Shown here: positions 1-8,362 of the stretch, piece after piece
Layout of the letters: each line of letters begins with the position of its first letter
Position numbering within the stretch: the stretch's first letter is position 1
Assembly (NCBI RefSeq): GCF_001909285.1
Contig: NZ_MRSV01000001.1
Location: 1,537,680-1,601,679 of the forward strand
Direction of reading: 5' to 3'
DNA: 64,000 nucleotides
Source of the DNA: Exiguobacterium profundum
Lineage (GTDB): Bacteria > Bacillota > Bacilli > Exiguobacteriales > Exiguobacteriaceae
Translations under genes and position numbers: made by a program
Notes under the pieces: model-generated
Database searches by the model: none
What the model was told of the DNA's origin: nothing
What the model saw: the letters and a program-made list of their open reading frames with translations, nothing else

Positions 1-288
1 GTGGAGACATTGAAGTCGAAGGACATGATGCAAAACCATAAGCTCGCCAAGTCCATTGGGGATGTCAGCTGGCATGAGTTCGTCCGTCAACTCGAGTACA
101 AATCAAACTTCTACGGACGGACGCTCATTAAGGCGGACCCCTGGTACGCATCGACGCAGATCTGTTCTTCTTGTGGCGTGAAAGGCGAGAAGAAGGCGAT
201 GGATGTCCGTGAATGGACGTGTGCCTGTGGCGCGAATCATGACCGTGACATCAACGCGAGCATCAACCTGTTGATGTTGGCTGACTGA
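1..288 (+). CDS. tnpB: TnpB (IS200/IS605 OrfB) nuclease, C-terminal part
   Basis: This is the last 95 codons of a TnpB-type RNA-guided nuclease; the reading frame is open to the window edge, so the beginning lies outside. It carries the zinc ribbon (CSSCG near residue 55, then CACG near residue 75) followed by the HDRDINAS segment that holds the last RuvC aspartate of the family. TnpB proteins are usually about 370-400 residues, so about three quarters are missing here. The right end of the element follows directly downstream. No TnpA (Y1 transposase) is visible, so whether the element is autonomous cannot be judged. The family call is confident; intactness is unknown. Confidence 0.9.
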   Translation: METLKSKDMMQNHKLAKSIGDVSWHEFVRQLEYKSNFYGRTLIKADPWYASTQICSSCGVKGEKKAMDVREWTCACGANHDRDINASINLLMLAD

Positions 289-410
289 CAAATCCTTCAG
301 GGCAGGGACTGCCCGACGAGCTTGGTCCATAACCGTGGCTAGTAAAAGTACGGTCTTCCCAAGAAGCTCCCACTTCAATTTGTGAAACAGATAAGTGGCG
401 AGTAGTTCAT
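289..410 (+). ncRNA. Putative omega-RNA scaffold and IS605-type right end
   Basis: Downstream of tnpB lies a compact series of stems: GGGCA/TGCCC (300-304 with 310-314), then a nested pair CTTGG/CCAAG (321-325 with 359-363) enclosing ACCGT/ACGGT (332-336 with 350-354). An imperfect terminal hairpin follows at about 366-402, ending in GTAGTTCAT near 410. This arrangement is typical of IS200/IS605 right ends, whose transcripts overlap the tnpB 3' end and act as guide RNA scaffold. The exact element boundary is inferred from the hairpin and was not confirmed by comparison with an empty site. Confidence 0.6.
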
Positions 411-437
411 CATTTGGCTAGATGAAACCGGTCTTGC

Positions 438-466
438 TTGAAGGTATGCGTGATATTCTGTATAAT
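438..466 (+). promoter_or_regulatory. Sigma-A promoter for the zinc uptake operon
   Basis: TTGAAG at 438-443 and TATAAT at 461-466 are separated by 17 bases, a good vegetative promoter. The predicted start falls about 10 bases upstream of the Zur operator, so bound Zur would block transcription at the start region. Confidence 0.65.
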
Positions 467-483
467 ACAAACGCCTAGAAAGT

Positions 484-501
484 AGAAATGATTACGATTT
501 A
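484..501 (+). promoter_or_regulatory. Zur operator
   Basis: The bases AGAAATGATTACGATTTA match most of the B. subtilis Zur box, whose right half reads ATTACGATTT. It lies between the promoter and the first gene of an operon that encodes a Fur-family protein of the Zur type, so autoregulation by zinc is the natural reading. A Fur or PerR box is less likely because of the ACGATTT half-site. Confidence 0.75.
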
Positions 502-522
502 ACATATGAGAGAAGGGATTAG

Positions 523-1284
523 ATGACTACATCTGTCGTCAAATTAAACGAGGTGTCTTACTTCTATGATGGGACACCAGCCTTACAAAACGTATCGATT
601 GATATTCGACAAGGGGACTTTGTCGCAATCGTTGGAGAAAACGGTTCTGGGAAGTCGACTTTGATTCGAACCATTCTTGGATTACTGAACCCGCAACAAG
701 GGTCGGTCGAATTGTTCGGCAAGCCCATTTCGCAGTTTAAAGACAAGTCTCGTATCAGTTACGTTTCCCAAAAAGCGGCTTCCTTTAACTCGGGATTCCC
801 GGTTACCGTCGAAGAAGTTGTTGCGATGGGCAGATATGGACGTCTCGGTTTATTCAAACGTTTAAAAATGGAAGACCAGGCAGCGATTCAAAATGCGTTA
901 CAAACGGTCAACATGTGGCAGTTTCGTCATCGGAAAATTGGAGATCTGTCCGGTGGGCAACAACAGCGTGTCTTTATCGCTCGGGCGATGGTCAACCAGC
1001 CTGATCTATTGATTCTCGATGAGCCGACCGTCGGCGTGGACCAAAAACACTTACAAGATTTTTATGAAGTCTTGCATATGCTTCGTGAACATACGACTTG
1101 TACATTCGTCCTCGTCACCCACGATTTAAACGTGGTGACCGATCTTGTCACGAAAGTCGTCCATCTCGACCGCGGACGATTAGCATGCAATTGTGGACTG
1201 AGAGAATATAGCGAGCTCGGAGAACTCGCATCGTCCATCAAACCTTATCCTGTCAAAGTTCTTGTTCACGAGGGAACGACATGA
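523..1284 (+). CDS. znuC: Zinc ABC transporter ATP-binding protein
   Basis: This is a 253-residue ABC ATPase of the metal (Mn/Zn) uptake family. It has Walker A GENGSGKST at residues 38-46, the signature LSGGQQQR near 141-148, and Walker B LLILDEPT followed by the switch histidine in THD. It energises import by the membrane partner ZnuB, whose gene overlaps its stop codon by 4 bases (ATGA). The start ATG follows AGAAGGG. Zinc rather than manganese is inferred from the Zur box upstream and the zur gene at the operon end; the layout resembles Listeria zurAM-zurR. No substrate-binding lipoprotein gene is present in this cluster. Confidence 0.9.
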   Translation: MTTSVVKLNEVSYFYDGTPALQNVSIDIRQGDFVAIVGENGSGKSTLIRTILGLLNPQQGSVELFGKPISQFKDKSRISYVSQKAASFNSGFPVTVEEVVAMGRYGRLGLFKRLKMEDQAAIQNALQTVNMWQFRHRKIGDLSGGQQQRVFIARAMVNQPDLLILDEPTVGVDQKHLQDFYEVLHMLREHTTCTFVLVTHDLNVVTDLVTKVVHLDRGRLACNCGLREYSELGELASSIKPYPVKVLVHEGTT

Positions 1285-2138
1285 TCACAGATCTTTGGAC
1301 ATATAGTTTTTTACGTTATGCGTTCATTGCAGCACTTGTGATCGGGTTTACCGCACCGCTCATCGGTTCATTCATTGTAGTGAGACGGATGAGCTTGATT
1401 GCCGATGCATTGTCACACATGACGCTTGCCGGAATTTCGTTCAGTTTATTTCTCGGACAATATATCGCTCTATTCGCTGACCTGAACCCCCTGTATATGG
1501 GAACGCTCATCTCTGTATTGGCTGCGTTAGGACTCAATTGGCTTCGAGGTAAATATGTGCACTTCCAGGAACTATCCATTCCGATTATGATGTCCGCAGG
1601 AATGGGACTTAGTGCCATCTTTATCTCGCTATCACGAGGATTCTCGGTCGACTTGTCCACACTCTTGTTTGGATCGATTTCAGCTGTGAGTCAATCGGAC
1701 ATCACATTGATTGTCAGTGTGGCCGTCTTGACGGTCTTTGTGATTCTTATTTTCTATAAGCAGTTGCTGTTCTTGTCATTTGATGAAGAACAGGCAAAAG
1801 TGTCAGGATTACCGAGTACGATGCTTCACCTTTTATTCATGTTCATCGTAGCGCTTGTGATTGCCGTCAGCATGCGAATTGTTGGAACACTTCTCGTATC
1901 TAGTTTGATTACGTTACCCGTCGCAGCGGCGCTACGCTTTACTTCGAGTTTCAAACAGACCATTATGTGGTCCATCATCTTCGGAGAGGTCGCGACAATC
2001 GGTGGACTTGTCCTTGCGTATGATCTCGATGTCGCTCCGGGCGGTGTTATCGTATTGATAGCAGTCGGTATTTTAGCAGCAGTCATGGCGCTCGAGAAAG
2101 TCATGAGTTTTAAGAAAAAGGAGGTACAACATGAATGA
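1281..2138 (+). CDS. znuB: Zinc ABC transporter permease
   Basis: This 285-residue integral membrane protein belongs to the ABC-3 family, with about eight hydrophobic segments and the conserved early segment GSFIVVRRMSLIADALSH typical of ZnuB/AdcB/MntB permeases. It forms the translocation path for zinc together with ZnuC. It overlaps znuC by 4 bases and the downstream regulator by 8 bases, so the three genes are translationally coupled. The family is clear; the metal assignment rests on the regulatory context. Confidence 0.9.
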   Translation: MITDLWTYSFLRYAFIAALVIGFTAPLIGSFIVVRRMSLIADALSHMTLAGISFSLFLGQYIALFADLNPLYMGTLISVLAALGLNWLRGKYVHFQELSIPIMMSAGMGLSAIFISLSRGFSVDLSTLLFGSISAVSQSDITLIVSVAVLTVFVILIFYKQLLFLSFDEEQAKVSGLPSTMLHLLFMFIVALVIAVSMRIVGTLLVSSLITLPVAAALRFTSSFKQTIMWSIIFGEVATIGGLVLAYDLDVAPGGVIVLIAVGILAAVMALEKVMSFKKKEVQHE

Positions 2139-2556
2139 GACTGAACAATTGAATCGTCTTCGTGCATCTTCTTTAAAAGTGACGCCGAAACGTCTTGAAA
2201 TGTATGCTTATCTCTCTGAAGAAGACCGATATATCAGTGCGAAGGAAGTACTCGAGTACATGCGAGACAAACATCCGACGATGAGTTTTGATACGGTGTA
2301 TCGAAATTTGAAGTCGTTTGCGGAGGAAGGATTACTTGAAGCGACGGAACTCGATGGTGAGAAATCCTTTCGAGTCACCTGCAGTGCGGCACATCACCAT
2401 CATCATTTGATTTGTCGGAGCTGTGGAAAGACGAAACTGCTCGATTTATGTCCGATGCGCTTTGTAGAGGCGCTCGACCCTGAATTTGAAGTGGTCGATC
2501 ATAAATTTGAGATATATGGGTATTGTAAAGAATGTAAGCAAAAGGGATTGATTTGA
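2131..2556 (+). CDS. zur: Zinc uptake regulator, Fur family
   Basis: This 141-residue Fur-family repressor has an N-terminal winged helix (about residues 10-80), the histidine-rich metal region HHHHH at 88-92, and two CxxC pairs (C95/C98 and C132/C135) for the structural zinc. Its position in the zinc transporter operon, plus a Zur-type operator upstream at 484-501, supports Zur over Fur or PerR. AAAAGGAGG upstream of ATG 2131 gives a strong ribosome site although it lies inside znuB. The stop codon is embedded in a terminator hairpin. Confidence 0.9.
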   Translation: MNETEQLNRLRASSLKVTPKRLEMYAYLSEEDRYISAKEVLEYMRDKHPTMSFDTVYRNLKSFAEEGLLEATELDGEKSFRVTCSAAHHHHHLICRSCGKTKLLDLCPMRFVEALDPEFEVVDHKFEIYGYCKECKQKGLI

Positions 2557-2572
2557 TTCAATCCCTTTTTTG
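2541..2572 (+). terminator. Terminator of znuCB-zur
   Basis: AAAGGGATTGA pairs with TCAATCCCTTT and is followed by T residues. The stem includes the zur stop codon. Confidence 0.85.
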
Positions 2573-2591
2573 TATCGAAGGGGGAGGTTAG

Positions 2592-3980
2592 ATGATCTAT
2601 ACAGCTGCTGAGATTAAGCAGATCGATCGCACAGCGATTCAAAATGGGATGCCCGAAGAGGTGTTGATGGAGCGAGCGGCCTCGGCGATTGTGCCTCACA
2701 TTCGAATCGATTCGCAGTCTACCATTTTGGTGATTTGTGGCACAGGCAATAACGGTGGGGACGGTTGGGTCGTCGCTCGAGAGCTTGCTATGAAAGGGCA
2801 TGATGTCAGCGTGTGGTCACCGTTAGGGAAAAGTCAAACGGAGGCGGCTGCAATCCATGCTTCCTATGCATCTTCATTCCTTCGCCTTGTGGAACGGCCA
2901 ATCCAAACAGATATCATCATTGATGCCTTGTTTGGCGTTGGGTTGTCCGGTCCCGTGACTGGTCAAGCGCGGGAAGTGATTGAATGGGTGAATCGCCAAT
3001 CGACACCTGTCATCTCGATAGACGTACCGTCAGGCATACCGAGTGATCACACTCGAGACTTTGATGACTTGGCAATTCGGGCGACAAATACGTATTCGTT
3101 ACACGGTTTCAAGCGTTCGACATTCTTAAATCGGACGGCTCCGTTCTATGGCAAGGTGGAACGGGTTGACATCGGGCTCCCGAATACATCCGATTGGAAG
3201 GTGTTGACCGATGCTGACTTTGACCGATCTCTATTACAACGCGATCAATTCAGCCATAAGACGACATATGGACATGGGATGCTTATCGGGGGGAGTCGTC
3301 ATTTTCTCGGTGCGCCATTCTTGGGTGGTCGTGCTGCAACTCGTTCTGGTATCGGCTTATTACGTCTCTCCATTCCACGTGAAGCGATCCCGCTTATCTC
3401 AACACTGCCTGAAGCGATGTATCAGCAACACATCGATGTGGTGGAACAACCGTACGATGCACTTGCCATCGGTCCCGGTATGGTCGAAGGGGAAGCGTTG
3501 AATCTCATTTGGCAATACGCAAAACAGCAGTCTTGTCCTGTCATCTTGGACGCTGGGGCACTATCGACGAAACGATTGGAAACCCGGGGGCCGCTTACGC
3601 TGACACCGCATCCAGGTGAATTTTCAAGATTGACCGGAAAATCGGTTGAAGAGATCGAGGCAGATCGGTTTTCCATCGCTTGTGAGTTCGCGAAGCAACA
3701 CCGAGTCCATTTGATTTTAAAAGGAACGTATACGATCATCGTTACACCTGACGGAACAGGTGCCGTCAATACCGTTGAAGCATCGGCGTTAGCGAAAGGT
3801 GGAAGTGGGGACGTGTTGACCGGAATCCTACTTGCGCTATGGGCTAGAAGAAAAAAGCCTTCGGCACCGAACGAGCAAGCGGTGCTATGGCATGCGCTCG
3901 CTGCCAAGTCGATTAGCCAGAGTATACACCCCGCAAGTGTCCTCGCAAGCGATATAATCGAAGAGCTCGGACGAATTTAA
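2592..3980 (+). CDS. nnr: Bifunctional NAD(P)H-hydrate epimerase/dehydratase
   Basis: This 462-residue cytoplasmic repair enzyme has an N-terminal YjeF_N (epimerase) half and a C-terminal ribokinase-like dehydratase half. Visible motifs are GTGNNGGDGW near residue 50, IDVPSG near 140, and the C-terminal LTPHPGEF and KGGSGDVLTG. Together the two activities convert damaged R/S NAD(P)HX back to NAD(P)H. The length is somewhat below the 500 or so residues of the E. coli protein but both halves look complete. GGGGGAGG lies upstream of ATG 2592. It is a single-gene unit with its own terminator. Confidence 0.9.
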   Translation: MIYTAAEIKQIDRTAIQNGMPEEVLMERAASAIVPHIRIDSQSTILVICGTGNNGGDGWVVARELAMKGHDVSVWSPLGKSQTEAAAIHASYASSFLRLVERPIQTDIIIDALFGVGLSGPVTGQAREVIEWVNRQSTPVISIDVPSGIPSDHTRDFDDLAIRATNTYSLHGFKRSTFLNRTAPFYGKVERVDIGLPNTSDWKVLTDADFDRSLLQRDQFSHKTTYGHGMLIGGSRHFLGAPFLGGRAATRSGIGLLRLSIPREAIPLISTLPEAMYQQHIDVVEQPYDALAIGPGMVEGEALNLIWQYAKQQSCPVILDAGALSTKRLETRGPLTLTPHPGEFSRLTGKSVEEIEADRFSIACEFAKQHRVHLILKGTYTIIVTPDGTGAVNTVEASALAKGGSGDVLTGILLALWARRKKPSAPNEQAVLWHALAAKSISQSIHPASVLASDIIEELGRI

Positions 3981-4013
3981 AAGGCAAGCCCGATTGTGTC
4001 GGGCTTGCCTTTT
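3979..4013. terminator. Bidirectional terminator between nnr and the nucleotidase gene
   Basis: AAAAGGCAAGCCCGA pairs with TCGGGCTTGCCTTTT, giving A and T tracts on both sides, between convergent genes. Confidence 0.85.
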
Positions 4014-4596
4014 AACGTTGCTGTAGAACGATTTGTTTCTCCAATTGCGCGACATGGTGATACGCCTCACGCCATGTCGAAATGCGAGTTACGCCTTCAG
4101 GTAACGTCTTACGATTATAGGGTGCGTCGAATAGGAGTACTGGAATTGACGTTTCTTCATGAATCGAGATGGCATTCTCATACCGGTCTTCCATAAACAG
4201 TTCGAGTGACAAGTCTTTGACGACATTGATTTTATCGTGAGAACCGGTCATGACCAACGAATCAAGGGGCAAACGATGCTGTTTGATCCATTCTTCGGTA
4301 ACCGGTCGAACCGCCTCACTTCGGGCGGTGACGTAATGCAGGTGATGTTGCTGCTTTAATTCCCATAACACATCCAACACATCAGAGTGCGGAAGTGAAC
4401 GACGGTAAATCGCTTCTTCATGCCCCTCTTCAATCATAAACTTCCAAAATTCATGTTGCTCCATCGTCGTATACGTGTGCAACTCGTACTCGGTCGCACG
4501 ATGATAGTCAATCGAATAGCCGAGTGATTCATTCATATATAAAAAACAACTTTTAGGATCTGTAACGGTTCCATCCAAATCAATGCCGATTCGCAT
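4012..4596 (-). CDS. HAD-family 5'-nucleotidase-like protein (YqfW type)
   Basis: This 194-residue protein starts with the HAD motif GIDLDGTVTD (catalytic aspartates at 5 and 7) and later shows VTARSE (motif II) and the EDR segment of motif IV. It resembles the NT5C/YqfW group of putative nucleotidases; the substrate is not known. The chosen start is the ATG at 4596 because AGGAGGAG lies about 6 bases upstream, whereas an upstream GTG lies inside that ribosome site. B. subtilis yqfW also sits between zur and ispG, which supports orthology. Confidence 0.75.
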   Translation of the reverse strand: MRIGIDLDGTVTDPKSCFLYMNESLGYSIDYHRATEYELHTYTTMEQHEFWKFMIEEGHEEAIYRRSLPHSDVLDVLWELKQQHHLHYVTARSEAVRPVTEEWIKQHRLPLDSLVMTGSHDKINVVKDLSLELFMEDRYENAISIHEETSIPVLLFDAPYNRKTLPEGVTRISTWREAYHHVAQLEKQIVLQQR

Positions 4597-4631
4597 CTCA
4601 TCACTCCTCCTCACATGCCCTCTATTCTATC

Positions 4632-4660
4632 AAAAACCCGTACGGTTGCAACCGTACGGG
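4632..4660 (-). terminator. Terminator of ispG
   Basis: A perfect inverted repeat CCCGTACGGTTG/CAACCGTACGGG is followed on the minus strand by a T tract. Confidence 0.8.
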
Positions 4661-4671
4661 CATGAGATTCA

Positions 4672-5793
4672 TTAATTTGATTGGTTTGCGAGCTCTTGTT
4701 CTTCGCGCTCACGTTCCGCCATTTTTTCAGCAGCAATCGCATCGATTTCTTTTTTCAATTCTTCGACCATCGTCGCCTCAGGCACTTTACGGATGATCTT
4801 TCCGTGACGGAAGAGAAGTCCTTCATTACGTGCGCCTGCGATTCCGATGTCCGCTTCACGAGCCTCACCAGGACCGTTTACCGCACATCCGAGAACGGCA
4901 ACTTTAATGTTGACGTTGATGTTTTGGATGTATTCTTCTACCTCTTTTGCAATCGAAATCAAATCGATTTCAATTCGTCCACATGTTGGACAAGAGATCA
5001 AAGTCGCGGCATTTGCTGCAAGTCCAAATGACTTGAGCACTTCTTTCGCAACTTTTACTTCCTCAACCGGGTCGTCTGAAAGTGAAACTCGAACTGTTGA
5101 ACCGATTCCAAGAGAAAGAATCGCACCGAGTCCTGCAGCCGATTTAAGTGAACCGGAGAAGAGTGGACCTGACTCTGTGATCCCGACGTGAAGAGGATAA
5201 TCAAACGTCTTCGCAGCGAGTGTGTAGGCTTCAAGAGCAAGGTTTACGTCTGAAGCTTTGAGCGAGATGATCGTGTTATAGAAGCCGAGATCCTCGAGAA
5301 TCTTCACGTGATGCATCGCACTCTCGACCATACCTTGCGCGGTCGGATATCCATACTTTTCAAGGAATTGTTTTTCTAATGAGCCGGCGTTAACACCGAT
5401 TCGAATTGGAATCCCTTTTGCTTTCGCCGCATTGACGACGGCCTCTACTTTCTCACGACGACCGATGTTACCCGGGTTAATCCGGATTTTATCGACGCCA
5501 CTTTCAATGGCTTTTAAAGCAAGCTTGTAGTCGAAGTGGATGTCGACGACGAGCGGGATATTGATGCGGCTCTTAATTTCTGCAAGTGCGTCAGCTGCAC
5601 GTTCGTCTGGACAAGCCACGCGAACGACTTGGCAACCAGCTTCCTCAAGACGCTTGATTTCGGCAACTGTTGCCTCGACGTCATGCGTTTTCGTAGTGGT
5701 CATAGATTGAATAATGACTTCGTTCGATCCTCCGATAATCAAGTTACCGACGCGGACCGGACGTGTTAATGAACGATGCAAAATTTCTGACAT
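4672..5793 (-). CDS. ispG: 4-hydroxy-3-methylbut-2-enyl diphosphate synthase (IspG/GcpE)
   Basis: This enzyme of 373 residues catalyses the penultimate step of the MEP isoprenoid pathway, reducing MEcPP with a [4Fe-4S] cluster. The barrel part carries [16 protein letters not shown] and RINPGN; the C-terminal part has the cluster cysteines in CPTCGR and GCAVNGPGE. The start is the ATG at 5793, with AAGGAGA 8 bases upstream; an earlier in-frame start would precede that site. Two other MEP and prenyl genes, dxs and ispA, occur at 51-54 kb. The C-terminus is rich in Glu, as in other Bacillales. Confidence 0.95.
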   Translation of the reverse strand: MSEILHRSLTRPVRVGNLIIGGSNEVIIQSMTTTKTHDVEATVAEIKRLEEAGCQVVRVACPDERAADALAEIKSRINIPLVVDIHFDYKLALKAIESGVDKIRINPGNIGRREKVEAVVNAAKAKGIPIRIGVNAGSLEKQFLEKYGYPTAQGMVESAMHHVKILEDLGFYNTIISLKASDVNLALEAYTLAAKTFDYPLHVGITESGPLFSGSLKSAAGLGAILSLGIGSTVRVSLSDDPVEEVKVAKEVLKSFGLAANAATLISCPTCGRIEIDLISIAKEVEEYIQNINVNIKVAVLGCAVNGPGEAREADIGIAGARNEGLLFRHGKIIRKVPEATMVEELKKEIDAIAAEKMAEREREEQELANQSN

Positions 5794-5946
5794 ATACGTA
5801 ATCTCCTTCTTTTGGAAAGAATCCAATCGATTTAAGATGATAAGGTTTCTTCATTATCATAACGAAAAGAATGTGAAAAAGCATCTAGGATGCGTGACGG
5901 ATGTGTGCTCTTTACAAACTCTAACGCTATCTTAACATCTACTTCA

Positions 5947-5974
5947 TAATTTTCCACCGTCTCAAGACCGATAT
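5947..5974 (+). promoter_or_regulatory. Possible sigma-D promoter of the chemoreceptor gene
   Basis: TAAT at 5947-5950 and ACCGATAT at 5967-5974 with a 16-base spacer resemble the sigma-D pattern TAAA-N15-GCCGATAT used for motility and chemotaxis genes. The match is imperfect. Confidence 0.4.
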
Positions 5975-6006
5975 ATAGGCGAGATTAGAAAAAGAGGTGG
6001 CTTAAC

Positions 6007-7707
6007 GTGAAGATGAATTTCAAGCGAAATCAAATGAAGGGTACGGGACGAAACGCTCGACTAAATCGTCATTTTAAAATAGGGCACCGCCTCCAATGGA
6101 CGCTCATGCCAATCATATTACTTGTCTTTATCGTGACGTTTAGCTGGTTCGCCCTAAAGTCTGAACAACTATTGTCCGCAGAAATCGAGCAGCGCCTTAT
6201 GCGAGAAGTTACGGTCATGCGAGAATCGGTGAAGACGTCGTACAGTGCATATGTAGCAAACGAGAAGCAACTCAACCGGTCATTAAAATCTACTTATATG
6301 CAACAAGCTTCTATTCTATCGGGAGATGATTTTGAAGCAGCGCAATTTTTAGTACGTGGAGAGTCTGTTGAGCAATTGAGTGGGTCAAAAGGAATGAAAA
6401 CAGAGCAGATTGTAGGGATAGTTTCACAAACGACAACATCTGAAGTAGAAGAGAAAGATGGTTTACTAATGGCATCGGTCTCGATCCCTGAGCTAAAAGC
6501 AGATTACGTTCTCGTTGTCACGAAAGAATCTGCGCTTGGTCCAATGACTGAACTGCGAAAATATATCACGTTCATTTTATTCATTGCGATGATTGGGATG
6601 GCCATCCTCTTTTCGCGATTGATTCATCGTGAAGTCAAACCGTTGAGTGTATTGGCCCATTCATTGCGCCGTGCCGTTGAAACGCGTCGTTTCGATGACG
6701 TGGCACTTGGAGCGAAATCCAAAGAAATCCATATACTCGAAACCGAGTTCAACACGTTCATTCAATTATGGAATCAGTCCATGGATATGATGGGGAAGAC
6801 AGCGAGTGCATTTCATCAAAGTCTTCCAATCTTCCAACAAGAACTGATGAACAGCCATCATCAGGTTGAACAATTCCGTGAAGTTGCGGTTACGGTAGAA
6901 CATACGAGTCATTCATATCAGTCGGTGACAAGCGATTCTACATTCAAAATGAGAGAAGTGACACAACAAATCGAAATGCTGGAACATCAAATTTCGAGTG
7001 TGGACGACCGTGGCAATCGACTGAAATCCATATTACATGAAGAACTTGAAACGTTCTATTCTGTGAAAGAGGCGAGTGATTATGTTGAGCAACAAGTGGA
7101 GAGTATTCAACAAAAGCTTGAAGAGAGTGAGTCGAACTCTTCAAAAGCGGATGAGGCGCTAAAGAGTATCCTATCGGTGTCGACAGCTACGAAGATGTTG
7201 TCGCTTAACGCATCGATTGAGGCAGCCCGCGCAGGAGAACATGGTAAAGGATTTGCTGTTGTTGCCAATGAAGTTGGGAAGTTAGCAAAAATGACGAATG
7301 AAGCGACACTTCTCGCGGTAGATGCAATCGAAGCATTGAACGAAGAACGAAAGGACCTGTTGTTTGAAGTCAATGACTTTATCAAAGAAGTGCATCTATT
7401 AAAAGATGCTGTTTATCGAGTAGAGATTGGAATCGGAACAATCGACCATGAAATCAAAGTTCAGTTAGATGAGTTTCAGTCCATCTCGGATCAAACGTCA
7501 CATACGGGGAGACAGCTCTTGCAATTAATCGAATCGAATGAGCGGTTGCGAGAAATCAGTTCGTTACTCGAACGAAAGTTATTCGAGTTGAACGACGGTG
7601 TCGAACGATGGTCCAATGTGCAGTCTGCCTTACAGTCTGCAGGTACTGACTTGAGTGACCAAAGTGAAGCATTGAATCAGACGCTCGAGGAACTTTCTCC
7701 GGCATAA
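6007..7707 (+). CDS. Methyl-accepting chemotaxis-type transducer
   Basis: This 566-residue protein has a basic cytoplasmic N-terminus, a membrane helix at about 33-50, an extracytoplasmic sensor region of about 130 residues, and a second helix at about 187-204. A HAMP-like stretch and a long coiled-coil signalling domain follow, with the hairpin tip [16 protein letters not shown] near residue 405. That tip binds CheA/CheW in this family. The ligand cannot be predicted. The GTG at 6007 is chosen because AGAGGTGG lies 6-7 bases upstream. It is transcribed divergently from ispG and stands alone. Confidence 0.85.
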   Translation: MKMNFKRNQMKGTGRNARLNRHFKIGHRLQWTLMPIILLVFIVTFSWFALKSEQLLSAEIEQRLMREVTVMRESVKTSYSAYVANEKQLNRSLKSTYMQQASILSGDDFEAAQFLVRGESVEQLSGSKGMKTEQIVGIVSQTTTSEVEEKDGLLMASVSIPELKADYVLVVTKESALGPMTELRKYITFILFIAMIGMAILFSRLIHREVKPLSVLAHSLRRAVETRRFDDVALGAKSKEIHILETEFNTFIQLWNQSMDMMGKTASAFHQSLPIFQQELMNSHHQVEQFREVAVTVEHTSHSYQSVTSDSTFKMREVTQQIEMLEHQISSVDDRGNRLKSILHEELETFYSVKEASDYVEQQVESIQQKLEESESNSSKADEALKSILSVSTATKMLSLNASIEAARAGEHGKGFAVVANEVGKLAKMTNEATLLAVDAIEALNEERKDLLFEVNDFIKEVHLLKDAVYRVEIGIGTIDHEIKVQLDEFQSISDQTSHTGRQLLQLIESNERLREISSLLERKLFELNDGVERWSNVQSALQSAGTDLSDQSEALNQTLEELSPA

Positions 7708-7752
7708 AAATAACGACAAGCGTTTACGAAGACGCTTGTCGTTATTTTTTTT
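7706..7752. terminator. Bidirectional terminator after the chemoreceptor gene
   Basis: AAAAATAACGACAAGCGTNTT pairs with its complement ending in GTCGTTATTTTTT, between convergent genes. Confidence 0.85.
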
Positions 7753-8182
7753 TTGGCACTTTCGTTAAAGGGTAGGTGATATATCCGAGTCCAATGATGA
7801 AACCAATCCATATAAGAGACGGGTTCATGTGGTACAACGCCACTAATATAACGGTAGGGACGAATGTCATCGCCACGGCATATGGCCAAGCTTGACGGTA
7901 GGCCCACATGTTTTTCGAGTAGACTTTTGTAACCAACTGAACGTATAAAGCCATGATGGCGACCCAAAGTAAATAGAAAAAGAAAATGGCGAATCCGTGT
8001 AAGAATAGCCACATCGGAACGAAAAAATCAGGACGAATCACAATAAAGTCCAAGACAGTGATCAGAAGCGTCAACACGAGAGTGGCTCCCATATAGGCAT
8101 GGAGCGGGGCTAAACGAAGACGCAATACTTGCTTAGATGGGAAAAGACTTGTTCGAAGAAACGACAAAATAGTGGACAACAT
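7742..8182 (-). CDS. Hypothetical membrane protein, four predicted helices
   Basis: This 146-residue protein has about four hydrophobic segments (about 29-50, 54-78, 96-117, 120-138) and a short basic C-terminus. GGAG lies 8 bases before the ATG. The N-terminal SLFPSKQVLRLR faintly recalls the DUF1189 family, but the protein is much shorter than that family, so no name is given. No partner genes are evident: the neighbours are a chemoreceptor gene (convergent) and a Na/Pi transporter gene (divergent). Confidence 0.6.
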   Translation of the reverse strand: MLSTILSFLRTSLFPSKQVLRLRLAPLHAYMGATLVLTLLITVLDFIVIRPDFFVPMWLFLHGFAIFFFYLLWVAIMALYVQLVTKVYSKNMWAYRQAWPYAVAMTFVPTVILVALYHMNPSLIWIGFIIGLGYITYPLTKVPKKK

Positions 8183-8255
8183 ACTAAAAACTCCAATCTG
8201 TTATATTACAGAAGTCAATAAGATGCATGAAGTGGTACAGTGTTTTAATAAAACT

Positions 8256-8283
8256 TTTACAATAAACGTGTTTACATGATACT
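8256..8283 (+). promoter_or_regulatory. Sigma-A promoter of the Na/Pi transporter gene
   Basis: TTTACA (8256-8261) and GATACT (8278-8283) are spaced by 16 bases, about 80 bases before the start codon. Confidence 0.45.
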
Positions 8284-8362
8284 GCCGATGAAGGCATAAT
8301 GAGTAGGGCATTAAAAACCAAGCAAATCCAACCAATTCTTAATTAAAAGGAGTACAAAAATC

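Noticed and set aside
3422-3907. A 161-codon open frame antisense to nnr
   Set aside because: It mirrors the codon bias of the nnr kinase domain on the other strand and lacks start signals.
8240-8280. PhoP-like TTTACA repeats upstream of the Na/Pi transporter gene
   Set aside because: Two TTTACA copies occur but 15 bases apart, not the 11-base period of PhoP boxes.
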